Origin: Ruegeria denitrificans
GTDB taxonomy: Bacteria > Pseudomonadota > Alphaproteobacteria > Rhodobacterales > Rhodobacteraceae
Direction of reading: 5' to 3'
DNA length: 64,000 bases
Assembly (NCBI RefSeq): GCF_001458295.1
Contig: NZ_CYUD01000013.1
Span: forward strand, 62,001 to 126,000
Numbering within the stretch: the first letter of the stretch is position 1; every line of letters starts with the position of its first letter. The notes beneath the pieces were generated by a model, which saw nothing but the letters and a program-made list of their open reading frames with translations, ran no database searches and had not been told where the DNA came from. Position numbers and translations under genes: made by a program. Of the stretch, positions 1 to 8,664 are shown piece by piece.

Positions 1-265
1 CGGGTGAAACATAGATGTCATCAGGACCCGGCAGATAATTCGCCTCGGGCGAGCGCAGAAAGCCAAAGCCGTCCTGCAGCACTTCAAGCACGCCGTCGCC
101 GCCAACGGTCCAGCCTTCATCCGCGCGTTCGCGCAGGATCTGGAACATCATCTCGCCTTTTCGCATGGTCGAGGCGTTTTCGATCTCCAGCTCTTCGGCC
201 ATCGCCAAGAGGTCTTTGGGGCTTTTTGCTTTCAGGTCGGCCAGATTCAGGGCGTCAGTTGTCAT
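1..265 (-). CDS. rho: Transcription termination factor Rho (N-terminal part, runs off window)
   Basis: Reading leftward from the ATG at 265, the 88 visible codons give [20 protein letters not shown], then a segment with [11 protein letters not shown] and then [17 protein letters not shown]. This is the Rho_N helical domain followed by the beginning of the cold-shock-type RNA-binding domain. Rho is the hexameric RNA helicase that ends transcription of untranslated RNA. The ATPase part lies beyond the window edge. It follows hemJ on the same strand after a 122-nt leader (266-387); rho is autoregulated in other bacteria, and a leader of this size could serve that, but no attenuator was identified. 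Identity is very secure; only the C-terminal remainder is missing. Confidence 0.95.
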   Translation of the reverse strand, partial: MTTDALNLADLKAKSPKDLLAMAEELEIENASTMRKGEMMFQILRERADEGWTVGGDGVLEVLQDGFGFLRSPEANYLPGPDDIYVSP

Positions 266-387
266 GATATATACCTTCACCGCTGGCATCGCGGCACGAA
301 GTTGAATTTCAGTACGGAAGATACGCCGCCCGGACGGGCGTGTTGATCCCTACATATGCGCGACAGCCATCGGAGTCAAACAGGCCT

Positions 388-837
388 TCAGAACTTCAGA
401 ATGACCGCCAGAACGATGGCAACCATCAAAACGGAGGGAACCTCATTCATCATGCGGTACTGCCGCCCAGTGAGCTTATTTTGCCCCTCTAAGAAATCTT
501 TGCGACGCGCCATCAGCCAATGATGGAACCAGGTCATCGCAATCACGGCAGTACCCTTGACCCAGGGCCATGCAAAATCCCATCCGACGATGCCCGGCGT
601 GAACACCATGATCAGGCCACAGACCCAGGCCACGATCATCGCAGGACGCATGATCACACGCAGCAGCTTTTCTTCCATTTCAAAGAAGATGGTTTCAGCG
701 CCTTTGACAGTTTGCGCTTTTTCCACGTGATAGACGAACAATCTGGGCAAATAGAATAAGCCGGCCATCCATGAGATCACGGCCATGACATGTAAAGACT
801 TCACCCACGGGTAAATCGTGAAAAGAAGATCGGTCAT
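388..837 (-). CDS. hemJ: Protoporphyrinogen oxidase HemJ family membrane protein
   Basis: This 149-residue, four-helix membrane protein has the UPF0093/HemJ pattern: a conserved N-terminal helix with HVMAVISWMAGLFYLPRLF and a second His/Arg-rich region around RVIMRPAMI. HemJ oxidises protoporphyrinogen IX to protoporphyrin IX in the inner membrane, the penultimate step of heme synthesis, in bacteria that lack HemG/HemY oxidases. The start is supported by GGAG eight bases upstream of the ATG at 837. The gene lies directly beside the candidate origin and upstream of rho, transcribed away from the origin. Length is normal for the family. The hemJ function is established for the family; that it is this cell's main oxidase is inference. 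Confidence 0.9.
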   Translation of the reverse strand: MTDLLFTIYPWVKSLHVMAVISWMAGLFYLPRLFVYHVEKAQTVKGAETIFFEMEEKLLRVIMRPAMIVAWVCGLIMVFTPGIVGWDFAWPWVKGTAVIAMTWFHHWLMARRKDFLEGQNKLTGRQYRMMNEVPSVLMVAIVLAVILKF

Positions 838-1241
838 TCTGGCTCCGGGTGTTACTCGAAGCTCTCCCTAATAAAAAAATATGAAAAGAAAAAGGATGAT
901 GGTTTTGTAGGGTGAACAAAATCCGTGGATTACTTTTTTACACAAGTGTTTTCCCCAGGGGGACAATTTTCAAAGTCAGTGCACTGATTCTGTTAGTGAA
1001 GAAAATAATATAATAAAATCAGTAAATTATGTGAAATCCTCTAAGAGCTTTCTGGGGATAAGTTTCTGAGTATCTGTGGAGTTCCCGCTTATCCCGTCTT
1101 TTCAACTTATCCTTGTCCCGGATGGACAGTGTTCGAGCGACTCAGGGAAGAATTGCGCGAAAACCCCGGGGTTGCGTGTCAATCGGAAAACCATACAAAC
1201 CATTCAAGAACGCTCAATGATTTGCACACGGGGTTGTCCAC
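838..1241. other. oriC: Candidate chromosome replication origin (oriC) between hemJ and maf
   Basis: This 404-bp stretch has no convincing gene. It separates diverging genes (hemJ-rho leftward, maf-aroE-coaE-dnaQ rightward). It contains an AT-rich tract (about 996-1035, including AATAATATAATAAAATC) and several sequences close to the DnaA box TTATCCACA: TTATCCCCA on the minus strand at 1053-1061 (8/9), TTGTCCACA at 1234-1242 (8/9, touching the maf start codon), a 7/9 match at 923-931 minus, and weaker TTATCC cores at 1089 and 1107. In Caulobacter the origin lies next to the same maf-aroE-coaE-dnaQ-secB block. Assignment as oriC is inference from synteny, AT content and motifs. Confidence 0.65.
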
Positions 1242-1841
1242 ATGTCTGTCCCCATCATCCTGGCCTCAGGCTCATCCATTCGCGCGCAGTTGCTGGAAAA
1301 CGCAGGCGTGCCGTTTACCGTTCAGTATGCACGCGTGGACGAGGATACCATGAAACGCGCGCTGCTAGCCGAGGACGCTTCGCCCCGCGACATCGCTGAT
1401 GCGCTGGCCGAGATGAAGGCGCGCAAAGTCAGCGATAAGAACCCCGGCGCGATGGTTTTGGGTTGCGATCAGGTGTTAGATTTCGATGGGCAGTTGCTGT
1501 CCAAGCCGGAAACTCCTCAGGACGCACTGGCGCAGCTCAAGATGATGCGGGGCAAGCGGCATATGCTGTTGTCTGCGGCGGTGATCTATCAGGCGGGTGA
1601 GCCGATCTGGCGTCATGTGGGTCAGGTGCGCCTGCGGATGCGGATGAGCTCGGACGCGTACCTGCGCGACTATATAGACCGCAACTGGGACAGTATTCGG
1701 CACGCGGTGGGGGCTTATAAGCTGGAAGAAGAAGGCGTTCGCCTGTTCGCCACCATTGACGGCGACTATTTTAATGTCTTGGGTATGCCCCTGTTGGAAC
1801 TGCTCAATTATCTGGCCGTTAAAGGGGTGATCGACCAATGA
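1242..1841 (+). CDS. maf: Maf-like nucleotide pyrophosphatase
   Basis: This 199-residue Maf/HAM1-fold protein hydrolyses non-canonical or modified nucleoside triphosphates to monophosphates. The N-terminal substrate loop reads ILASGSSIRAQLL (residues 6-18) and the catalytic segment GCDQVLDFDG places the general base near Asp76. The GCDQV form resembles the YceF-type subgroup (7-methyl-GTP specificity in E. coli) more than the ADT form of dTTP/UTP-specific Maf. The start at 1242 was chosen because the Maf core begins at once; there is no clear ribosome-binding site, and a DnaA-box-like TTGTCCACA overlaps the start codon. Its stop overlaps the aroE start by 4 nt (ATGA), so it heads a maf-aroE-coaE-dnaQ operon. 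Confidence 0.92.
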   Translation: MSVPIILASGSSIRAQLLENAGVPFTVQYARVDEDTMKRALLAEDASPRDIADALAEMKARKVSDKNPGAMVLGCDQVLDFDGQLLSKPETPQDALAQLKMMRGKRHMLLSAAVIYQAGEPIWRHVGQVRLRMRMSSDAYLRDYIDRNWDSIRHAVGAYKLEEEGVRLFATIDGDYFNVLGMPLLELLNYLAVKGVIDQ

Positions 1842-2671
1842 CGCGAAAGAAAATTCCGCTGGCCGGGGTGATCGGCCATCCCATTGCACACTCCAAATCA
1901 CCGCAGCTGCATGGTCACTGGCTTAAGAAATACGGGTTGGCCGGTCACTACATCCCCATGGAAGTAGCGCCCGAAGATTTAGAGGCGGTGCTGCGTGCCC
2001 TGCCCAACGCCGGGTTTGTCGGGGCCAATGTGACAGTTCCCCACAAAGAGGCCGCGTTGCGTATTGCAGATCATGTTTCGGAAAGGGCTTTGGTGATTGG
2101 GGCGGCTAATACGCTTGTTTTCCATGAGGACGGCACGATTCACGCGGACAATACAGATGGTTATGGTTTCATGGAGAACCTGCGCAGTGGCGCGCCGCAC
2201 TGGGTTCCGTCGGATGGTCCGGCAGTGGTGTTTGGCGCAGGCGGCGCAGCAAGGGCGGTATTACAGGGCCTGCTGGAAGCGGGCGTGCCCCGGATTTTTC
2301 TGACCAACCGTACGCGTACTCGGGCGGATCAGTTGCAGGACGAATTCGGCGATCGGATCACAGTGGTTGATTGGGTGCAGGCCGGCAATTTCATCGATGA
2401 GGCCGAGCTTGTGGTCAACACGACCTCGCTGGGTATGCAGGGGCAACCGGAATTGCGGGTGCCGTTGGATGGGCTACAACCCGGCACTGTGGTGACTGAT
2501 CTGGTTTATGCGCCGCTGCAGACAAACCTGTTGCAGGCTGCCGATGACGCAGGCTGCACAACAGTCGATGGTCTGGGCATGCTATTGCATCAAGCGGTGC
2601 CCGGATTTGAACGCTGGTTCGGCACCCGCCCCGAGGTGACGGACGACTTGCGCGCAGCGGTTCTGGGATGA
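1838..2671 (+). CDS. aroE: Shikimate dehydrogenase
   Basis: AroE reduces 3-dehydroshikimate to shikimate with NADPH in aromatic amino acid synthesis. All family marks are visible in 277 residues: the substrate-binding SKS (19-21) after GVIGHPIAH, the catalytic Lys70 in NVTVPHKEA, DNTDGYGF with Asp107, the NADPH glycine loop GAGGAAR (133-139), and NTTSLGM. Length is normal. It overlaps both maf and coaE by 4 nt, indicating translational coupling within the four-gene operon leaving the candidate origin. Confidence 0.97.
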   Translation: MTRKKIPLAGVIGHPIAHSKSPQLHGHWLKKYGLAGHYIPMEVAPEDLEAVLRALPNAGFVGANVTVPHKEAALRIADHVSERALVIGAANTLVFHEDGTIHADNTDGYGFMENLRSGAPHWVPSDGPAVVFGAGGAARAVLQGLLEAGVPRIFLTNRTRTRADQLQDEFGDRITVVDWVQAGNFIDEAELVVNTTSLGMQGQPELRVPLDGLQPGTVVTDLVYAPLQTNLLQAADDAGCTTVDGLGMLLHQAVPGFERWFGTRPEVTDDLRAAVLG

Positions 2672-3261
2672 GTTTCGCACTTGGCCTGACAGGTTCCATC
2701 GGGATGGGCAAAAGCACCACGGCGCAGATGTTCGTCGATGAAGGCTGCGCGCTATGGGATGCCGATGCGGCTGTACATAGACTCTATTCAAGGGAAGGAG
2801 CAGCTATTGCACCGATGCGTGTCGCTTTTCCGGATGCTGTTATTGATGGGTCTGTCAGCCGTGAAGTCCTGAAACAGGTCATTGCGCAGACCCCAGCCGC
2901 GCTGAAACAGATCGAGGCTATCGTTCACCCGTTGGTTGCTGCAGACCGGGCTGCTTTTCGGGAACAAACAACAGCCGATATCCTAGTGTTCGACATCCCC
3001 CTGCTGTTCGAAACTGGTGGCGATGTGGCGATGGATGCCGTTGCCTGCGTATCGATCCCGGCCGACACGCAAAAGCGCCGTGTTATGGTGCGGGGCACCA
3101 TGACCGAGGCACAGTTTGAACATATCCGCGCCAAGCAGATGCCGAATGACGAAAAATGCGCGCGGTCGGATTATGTGATCGTGACCGACACTCTGGACCA
3201 TGCTCGCGCGCAGGTGCAGGATGTGGTCAGGCAGATACGGGCAGGACTGGCAGATGCGTGA
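2668..3261 (+). CDS. coaE: Dephospho-CoA kinase
   Basis: CoaE phosphorylates dephospho-CoA at the 3'-hydroxyl, the last step of coenzyme A synthesis. The P-loop [12 protein letters not shown] is at residues 6-17, and the family segments [12 protein letters not shown] and [11 protein letters not shown] follow. 197 residues is normal. The start overlaps aroE by 4 nt, and the stop lies 8 nt inside dnaQ, so the genes are tightly coupled. The same order occurs beside the origin in other alphaproteobacteria. Confidence 0.96.
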   Translation: MSFALGLTGSIGMGKSTTAQMFVDEGCALWDADAAVHRLYSREGAAIAPMRVAFPDAVIDGSVSREVLKQVIAQTPAALKQIEAIVHPLVAADRAAFREQTTADILVFDIPLLFETGGDVAMDAVACVSIPADTQKRRVMVRGTMTEAQFEHIRAKQMPNDEKCARSDYVIVTDTLDHARAQVQDVVRQIRAGLADA

Positions 3262-3976
3262 GATTGTACTCGATACTGAAACCACGGGGTTTGATCCCGA
3301 AAGTGGCGACCGGATTGTCGAAATTGGCGCGGTCGAGCTGTGGAATCACGTCGCCACCGGCGAGACCTATCATGTCTATATCAACCCCAAGCGCTCGATG
3401 CCGGAAGAGGCGTTTGGCGTGCATGGCATCGGCCCCGACTTGCTGGAAAACCCGCGCCCGCCTGAAAAGGGTGAGGTTACGCTGAAAGACAAGCCGGTCT
3501 TTGCCAAGGTCGGTCAGGGGTTTCTTGAATTCATCCGGGATTCAAAGCTGGTTATTCACAACGCATCCTTCGACATGAAATTCCTGAACGCGGAGCTCAA
3601 ATGGATGGGGTTGCCGCAGATTCCGATGGATCAGGCGCTGGATACGCTGGCGATTGCACGCAAAAGGTTTCCGGGCTCGCCCGCGTCGCTGGATGCGCTA
3701 TGCCGACGCTTCAACATCGACAACACGAACCGGGTGCTGCACGGCGCTTTGCTCGACTCGGAAATTCTGGCTGAGGTCTATCTGGAACTAATTGGCGGAC
3801 GGCAGCCGGATTTCGGTCTGTCGGCTACCGCGTCCTCGGCTGCGGGTGGTCAGGATGACTGGCGCCCAACAGCGCGCCCGACGCCATTGGGGTCAAAGAT
3901 CACCGACGAAGAACGCGCGGCGCATGAGGCATTTGTAGAGGGATTGGGCGAAAAAGCCCTGTGGACCCGCGCCTGA
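3254..3976 (+). CDS. dnaQ: DNA polymerase III epsilon subunit (3'-5' proofreading exonuclease)
   Basis: This 240-residue DEDDh exonuclease shows all three Exo motifs: VLDTETTG (Asp7, Glu9), [10 protein letters not shown] (Asp107) and [10 protein letters not shown] (His163, Asp168). As the epsilon subunit it proofreads for the Pol III alpha subunit; the C-terminal tail after about residue 185 would bind alpha. The ATG at 3254 was chosen over the open-frame extension because motif I starts five residues later and GGACTGG lies just upstream. It overlaps coaE by 8 nt and ends the operon. A convergent terminator for secB follows. Confidence 0.95.
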   Translation: MREIVLDTETTGFDPESGDRIVEIGAVELWNHVATGETYHVYINPKRSMPEEAFGVHGIGPDLLENPRPPEKGEVTLKDKPVFAKVGQGFLEFIRDSKLVIHNASFDMKFLNAELKWMGLPQIPMDQALDTLAIARKRFPGSPASLDALCRRFNIDNTNRVLHGALLDSEILAEVYLELIGGRQPDFGLSATASSAAGGQDDWRPTARPTPLGSKITDEERAAHEAFVEGLGEKALWTRA

Positions 3977-3977
3977 G

Positions 3978-3995
3978 CAAAAACCCGGCGCGGGT
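3978..3995 (-). terminator. Rho-independent terminator of secB
   Basis: On the minus strand, ACCCG-CGC-CGGGT is followed by TTTTTGC. It lies between the convergent ends of dnaQ and secB and is oriented to stop secB. The stem is short (5 bp), so it may be only moderately efficient. Confidence 0.55.
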
Positions 3996-4003
3996 CAAAC
4001 TGA

Positions 4004-4501
4004 TCAGGCTTCGGTTTTCTGTGCTTCGCTCTGACGACGCAGCAGCTCGTTGCGGTACAGGGTCACAAAGTCGATATTGTCCAGGTTTACCGGCGGATAG
4101 CCACCGTCGCGGGTGACGTCGCTGACGATGCGGCGCAGAAACGGGAACAGCATGCGCGGACATTCGATCATCAGGAACGGATGCAGTTGATCCTGGGCGA
4201 TGCCTTCGATGTGGAACAGGCCGCAATAGTCGATCTCGCACAGGAACAGAACGTCTTCCAGCCCTTTGGCTTTCGACTTGAGGTTCAGCTTGACTGCCAC
4301 TTCGTACTGATGTTCAGTCGCGCGTTTTTTTGCGTCCAGGTTCACCTGAACCGCAATTTCGGGCTGAACGTCACCGGACACGCCTTTTTGCGCCATCACG
4401 TTTTCAAAGGACAAGTCACGAATGTACTGCCCCAGCACACGCATTTGAACCTGGGGGGCGGCTTGGGCCGCTGTGTTTTCCGCAGCGTTTTCTTCGGCCA
4501 T
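4004..4501 (-). CDS. secB: Protein-export chaperone SecB
   Basis: SecB is the cytoplasmic tetrameric chaperone that keeps preproteins unfolded and passes them to SecA. The 165-residue protein contains the family core from VLGQYIRDLSFENV through CEIDYCGLFHIEGI and CPRMLFPFLRRI. The start at 4501 is chosen over an upstream in-frame Met because GGAG lies 8 bases ahead and the family begins near here; the Ala/Glu-rich first 15 residues are typical of alphaproteobacterial SecB. It converges with dnaQ, and is followed on the upstream side by fxsA on the same strand. Confidence 0.96.
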   Translation of the reverse strand: MAEENAAENTAAQAAPQVQMRVLGQYIRDLSFENVMAQKGVSGDVQPEIAVQVNLDAKKRATEHQYEVAVKLNLKSKAKGLEDVLFLCEIDYCGLFHIEGIAQDQLHPFLMIECPRMLFPFLRRIVSDVTRDGGYPPVNLDNIDFVTLYRNELLRRQSEAQKTEA

Positions 4502-4555
4502 GGATCTACTCCAAAAATGAAATTCGACACTGCTTAGCAAGTTGGGCGCGGCACC

Positions 4556-5056
4556 TCAATGCTGGTGCGGCCCTTCAACCCATTTCGATGGCTTTGAAGG
4601 GTCTTGACGGGGCCGGACCTCGGTGAATTCGCCGTCGATCACGTCGTCTTGGTCGAACGGGGCCGAACCTGTCCGAAACTGCCCCCCGGTGCCCATCTGG
4701 AATTGAGTAATCGTCATCTTGGATTTCAGATACCTAAACACGGCCACCCGAATGCCCGGAACAAGCAGTGCAAAGCCAACCGCATCGGTGAAAAACCCCG
4801 GCGTCAGCAGCAGAACGCCGGACAGCAGGATCATCGCCCCATGGGCCAGCGGCTCAGTCGGGTCGTCCAGTTCGGCAAAGGATCGCTGCAGATTGGCCAG
4901 CGCCATGCGACCTTGTGTCCTGACCAGCGCGGTGCCCAGAACGGCTGTCAGCACGACAATTGCAAGGGTGGGCCACAGGCCGATCAGGCCACCCACCTGA
5001 ATGAACAGGGCAATCTCGATGATCGGAACCAATAAAAATGCCAAGAACAGGTACAT
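4556..5056 (-). CDS. fxsA: FxsA family membrane protein
   Basis: This 166-residue inner-membrane protein has the FxsA pattern: MYLFLAFLLVPIIEIALF, then GTALVRTQGR, then a helical hairpin with LLLTPGFFTDAVGF. Overproduction of E. coli FxsA relieves F-exclusion of phage T7; the physiological role is unknown. Its place beside secB and opposite timA is conserved in alphaproteobacteria. The C-terminal about 45 residues are polar and acidic. It diverges from timA across about 107 bp (5057-5163), which should hold both promoters. Confidence 0.9.
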   Translation of the reverse strand: MYLFLAFLLVPIIEIALFIQVGGLIGLWPTLAIVVLTAVLGTALVRTQGRMALANLQRSFAELDDPTEPLAHGAMILLSGVLLLTPGFFTDAVGFALLVPGIRVAVFRYLKSKMTITQFQMGTGGQFRTGSAPFDQDDVIDGEFTEVRPRQDPSKPSKWVEGPHQH

Positions 5057-5163
5057 ATGCGTTATCCTTTACCTCAGGTCGGGCAGTGGACTTGCCACGA
5101 ACTGTCACCTACATAGTGGCATGGGGCCGCGTATACAAAGTCGCGGTCTGAAAAGAGGATGAA

Positions 5164-5823
5164 ATGAACGAACCGATGATCCAGTTGCTGGTCCTTGCCG
5201 GAATAGCCGTTTTCCTGATCCTGCGCCTGAAAAGTGTGCTGGGCTCGCGTGAAGGTTTTGAGAAACCTCCTGTTCAGCAACAACCCGAAGGGCACAGTGC
5301 CCGCCGCGGGTTCGAGGTGATCGACGGCGGCCCGGATCACGACATTACCGACCATGTCGCCGAAGACAGCGATCAGGCGCAAACTCTGGCTGCGATGAAG
5401 CGGGTCGAGCCCAGCTTTTCTGTCACCGAATTTGTGCAGGGCGCGCGCGGGGCCTATGAGATGATCGTTATGGGGTTCGAAAACGGTAATCTGGACGAAA
5501 TCCAACCCTTCCTGTCCGAAGAAGTGTTCGACACCTTTGTCTCTGTCGTTGCAGACCGTGAAGACAAAGGGTTGACCATCGAGGCCGAGTTCATCGGTGT
5601 GCGCGAAACAACGTTGGCCGATGCGAAATTCGACAAGGATTCCAATCAGGCCGAGATCACCATGAAATTCGTGGGTGAACTGACATCGGTCGTGCGGGAT
5701 CGCGGCGGCGATATCATCGAAGGCAACCCGAACACCGTCAAACGCCAAAAGGACAGCTGGACCTTTGCCCGTGTCATGGGCGCGGACGATCCGAACTGGC
5801 TGCTTGTCGCCACGGACGCATGA
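5164..5823 (+). CDS. timA: Tim44/TimA family putative membrane adaptor
   Basis: The 219-residue protein has a single N-terminal membrane helix (about 8-24, LLVLAGIAVFLILRL), a polar linker with HDITDHVAED, and a C-terminal Tim44-like domain (about 75-215) with FVQGARGAYEMIV, LSEEVFDTF and EGNPNTVKRQKDSWTF. It is related to the matrix-side part of mitochondrial Tim44. In alphaproteobacteria TimA is thought to be a membrane-linked adaptor; no enzymatic motif is present. The start at 5164 follows GAGGATGAA. Its stop overlaps mltA by 4 nt, so it is coupled to a periplasmic lytic enzyme. Confidence 0.9.
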   Translation: MNEPMIQLLVLAGIAVFLILRLKSVLGSREGFEKPPVQQQPEGHSARRGFEVIDGGPDHDITDHVAEDSDQAQTLAAMKRVEPSFSVTEFVQGARGAYEMIVMGFENGNLDEIQPFLSEEVFDTFVSVVADREDKGLTIEAEFIGVRETTLADAKFDKDSNQAEITMKFVGELTSVVRDRGGDIIEGNPNTVKRQKDSWTFARVMGADDPNWLLVATDA

Positions 5824-6860
5824 TTGCCGCACTCCGGTCGCTCTTACTGGTGGGCGCCATGACCACCGCAAGCGCCGCCGGAGCTGAGGCGACGCGCTCG
5901 ATCCTGTCGTTTGACGGCCTGGAAGGCTGGGCCGCCGATGATCACGGGGCGGCCCTCTCGGTTTTTCTGAACACCTGCGGCGATCTGGATGATCCCGATT
6001 GGCGTGCCCTGTGCAGCGTGGCCAAAACCTATGAGGGCGACGCAGCGCGGGCGTTTTTCGAGTTGTTCTTCCGGCCGGTTCTGGTCGAAGACGGCAAAGA
6101 TGCGCTGTTCACCGGCTATTTCGAACCCGAACTGGACGGTTCGCGCAGCCGGACCGAGCGGTTCAAATACCCGATCTACAAAATGCCACCCGAAGCGCGC
6201 GCCGAAGGGCCATGGCTGAGCCGTCGGGAAATCCTGTCTGGTGATGTCATGGCTGGTCGAGGCCTGGAAATTGCCTGGGTCGATGACCCGGTCGAGCTGT
6301 TCTTTCTGCAAATTCAGGGCTCGGGCCGTATACGTCTGCCTGATGGTGGTGGCTTGCGCGTAGGGTATGGCGGTGCGAACGGGCATCCCTATCGGTCCAT
6401 CGGTGCCGAACTGATCCGGCAGGGCGCGTTGGGCGCGCATGAGGTCAGCGCCCAGATGATCCGTGCCTGGGTACGCAAGAACCCCGAGGCCGGGTCGGAG
6501 CTGTTGTTTCACAACCCCTCTTACGTGTTCTTTCGCGAAGTCACCCGCGTCGCGCCCGAGCTTGGGCCGCTGGGCGCGATGAACCGATCCGTCACCACTA
6601 TGCGCAGCATCGCCGCCGATCCGAACTATACCCCGCTGGGGTCTCCGGTCTGGGTGGAAAAAGACGGCAAGGACCCGATGCGCCGTTTGATGATCGCGCA
6701 GGATACGGGCGCTGCCATCAAGGGTGCTCAGCGGGCGGATATCTTTTTTGGCACTGGTGATGACGCAGGACAGGCCGCGGGGCGGCTAAAAGACCCGGGT
6801 CGGATGGTGATCCTGCTGCCGATCCAGCGCGCCTATGCTCTGATCCCGGATGAGTTCTGA
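5820..6860 (+). CDS. mltA: Membrane-bound lytic murein transglycosylase A
   Basis: MltA cleaves the MurNAc-GlcNAc bond in peptidoglycan, making 1,6-anhydro-MurNAc ends. The 346-residue protein begins with a signal peptide (about 1-24, ending AGAEA); no lipobox Cys is seen, so it may be soluble or held by its leader rather than a lipoprotein. It has the MltA double-psi-barrel insert and the C-terminal 3D domain, with QDTGAAI (Asp295) and RADIFFGTG (Asp307, matching the catalytic Asp of E. coli MltA). It starts within the timA stop and ends at the first base of smr. Confidence 0.93.
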   Translation: MIAALRSLLLVGAMTTASAAGAEATRSILSFDGLEGWAADDHGAALSVFLNTCGDLDDPDWRALCSVAKTYEGDAARAFFELFFRPVLVEDGKDALFTGYFEPELDGSRSRTERFKYPIYKMPPEARAEGPWLSRREILSGDVMAGRGLEIAWVDDPVELFFLQIQGSGRIRLPDGGGLRVGYGGANGHPYRSIGAELIRQGALGAHEVSAQMIRAWVRKNPEAGSELLFHNPSYVFFREVTRVAPELGPLGAMNRSVTTMRSIAADPNYTPLGSPVWVEKDGKDPMRRLMIAQDTGAAIKGAQRADIFFGTGDDAGQAAGRLKDPGRMVILLPIQRAYALIPDEF

Positions 6861-7447
6861 TGACCCGGCGCAAACTGACCGAAGACGAGATCGAACTGTG
6901 GCGCAAGGTTACCAAGCAGGCTGAACGCCTGCACCCTAAATTGCCGCAATCGGTGCATCCGACCACCCTGCCCAAACCGAAACCAACCAAAACACCAAAG
7001 ATGCGGCTGGACGGGTTCGAGATCGGCCAGACTGCGCCCGGAAAGCCAACGCGCCACACGCTAAAGCCGTCGGTCACGGACAGTCTGCGTGCCAGCCCGG
7101 TGCAAATGGACACCAAGGCTTTTGGCCGGATGAAGCGCGGCAAGCTGAAGCCCGAAGGTCGGCTTGACCTACACGGTATGCGGATCGACACGGCGCACCC
7201 GGCGCTGGTGCGGTTTGTGTTGACGGCGCAGGCTCAGGGCAAGCGTTTGGTGCTGGTGATCACCGGCAAAGGCAAGGACCGCGACGAACCTGGCCCCATT
7301 CCGACTCCGCGCGGAGTGTTACGCAATCAGGTGCCGCATTGGCTGTCCATCCCGCCACTGGTGCAGGCTGTGTTACAAGTAACGCCCGCTCATATCAGCC
7401 ATGGCGGTGACGGGGCCTATTACGTGTATCTGCGTCGCGGCCGTTAG
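6860..7447 (+). CDS. Smr domain-containing protein
   Basis: 195 residues. The first about 95 are basic and proline-rich, and the last about 95 form a Smr domain: LDLHGMRID, LVLVITGKGKD and HGGDGAYYVYLRRG. Smr domains are related to the MutS2 C-terminus and have been shown in other bacteria to nick DNA or cleave RNA on stalled ribosomes; which applies here cannot be told. It shares a base with the mltA stop, so it closes the timA-mltA-smr operon. The 3' end overlaps the convergent MFS gene by 4 bp. Confidence 0.88.
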   Translation: MTRRKLTEDEIELWRKVTKQAERLHPKLPQSVHPTTLPKPKPTKTPKMRLDGFEIGQTAPGKPTRHTLKPSVTDSLRASPVQMDTKAFGRMKRGKLKPEGRLDLHGMRIDTAHPALVRFVLTAQAQGKRLVLVITGKGKDRDEPGPIPTPRGVLRNQVPHWLSIPPLVQAVLQVTPAHISHGGDGAYYVYLRRGR

Positions 7448-8664
7448 AACGCGGCTTTCGCTCGGTGGATACCAAACCAGACCAGCACACAAACCAGACC
7501 GAAGAATCCCGCGATCCACATAAACTGGGTGCCAAGCGTGACGTGGTGGTCGATCAGTGCACCGGTCAGGGCCGGTCCGACGGCTGATCCCAGCACCATG
7601 ACCGCCGTTGCCATTGCCTTGATCGCGCCAATATGACGGGTGCCGTAAAACTCAGCCCAAAAGGCGCTGGGCAATGTGTTATGGGCACCGACGGTCAAGG
7701 CCAGAAAGGTCAGACCAATCAGGGCCCCGGTGACGGTGTCAGTAACCGAAAGGATGGCAAACCCAACCCCCATCGGCAGTTGATAATACGGCATGATCCG
7801 CGCAGTGCCCCATCTATCCAGCGCCCAGCCCGCCGCAAACATCGACAGGATCGAAACGCCGGTGAACACCGGAAACAGCGCCACCAGCTGTATGTGTGGC
7901 CAATCCCTGACCTGTGCCAGATGCACCTGATGAAAGAAAAACGCGGTGATGAAGGCGGACGGGGCAAGGATCGCAGGGGCCATGAACCAGAAAAGTGGAT
8001 GGCACAGTGCTTCGCGCCGGGTCCAATGATGATTTTGCATACCGGTGGCGATATGATCCCCCGACAGGCTTTGCGGCGTGCGTTCCTGACGCAGCAGTCG
8101 TATCAACACTGGAATGCCCAGCACCGTTACACCGGCCGCCACCACCCACAGCAAACGCCAGTCGATAAACGCCATCGCGGCGACGAAAATCACGGGTAAC
8201 AGCGCCTCGCCGACCGAATATCCCAGCGAGGCAATCGACAGCGCCTTGCCCCTAGTGGTGGTGAACCACCGTGCCATGGCAACCTGCGCCAGATGGGTGC
8301 TCATCCCTTGTCCGAAAAGACGCAGCAGAAAGATCACTACGGGTAGCAGGAACAGAACCGTGTTCAGCGCCATCGCAAGCGCCGCAAGTGTCAAACCACC
8401 TAGCACCACTGGCCCCAGAACCCGGACGCGATAGATGTCGGTCAGTCCCCCGGCCCAGATCATTACAATTGCTGAAACGGTTGTACCCAGCGAATAAAGC
8501 CCACCCCATGCCCCATGGCTCAGCCCATAGGTCGCACGAATTTCACCGGCAAAGACCGAGATGAAAAAGGTCTGCCCAAAGCTGGACAGAAAGGTCAGCA
8601 AAACCCCGGTACCCAACCAGGTAGCGTTTGGAACAAGAAAGATGCGCAGTCGCGCTCTCGTCAC
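7444..8664 (-). CDS. MFS transporter
   Basis: This 406-residue protein has twelve hydrophobic segments with the MFS layout: GGLTDIYRVRVLGP as the motif-A loop between helices 2 and 3 and a central polar loop (about 205-220) after RLLRQERTPQSL. It begins with GTG at 8664, overlapping the preceding lipoprotein hydrolase gene by 4 nt (GTGA), so both are co-translated. Substrate is not evident; it resembles oxalate/formate-antiporter-like or CynX-like facilitators only in a general way. No drug-resistance motif C was noticed. Confidence 0.85.
   Translation of the reverse strand: MTRARLRIFLVPNATWLGTGVLLTFLSSFGQTFFISVFAGEIRATYGLSHGAWGGLYSLGTTVSAIVMIWAGGLTDIYRVRVLGPVVLGGLTLAALAMALNTVLFLLPVVIFLLRLFGQGMSTHLAQVAMARWFTTTRGKALSIASLGYSVGEALLPVIFVAAMAFIDWRLLWVVAAGVTVLGIPVLIRLLRQERTPQSLSGDHIATGMQNHHWTRREALCHPLFWFMAPAILAPSAFITAFFFHQVHLAQVRDWPHIQLVALFPVFTGVSILSMFAAGWALDRWGTARIMPYYQLPMGVGFAILSVTDTVTGALIGLTFLALTVGAHNTLPSAFWAEFYGTRHIGAIKAMATAVMVLGSAVGPALTGALIDHHVTLGTQFMWIAGFFGLVCVLVWFGIHRAKAAF

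Noticed and set aside
5074..5871. Long antisense frame of 265 codons over timA
   Set aside because: It is the GC-rich shadow of timA, without ribosome-binding site or family similarity, whereas timA has a membrane helix and a Tim44-like domain.
7633..8199. Antisense 188-codon frame within the first MFS gene
   Set aside because: Polar repetitive residues, no start signal, shadow of MFS helices.
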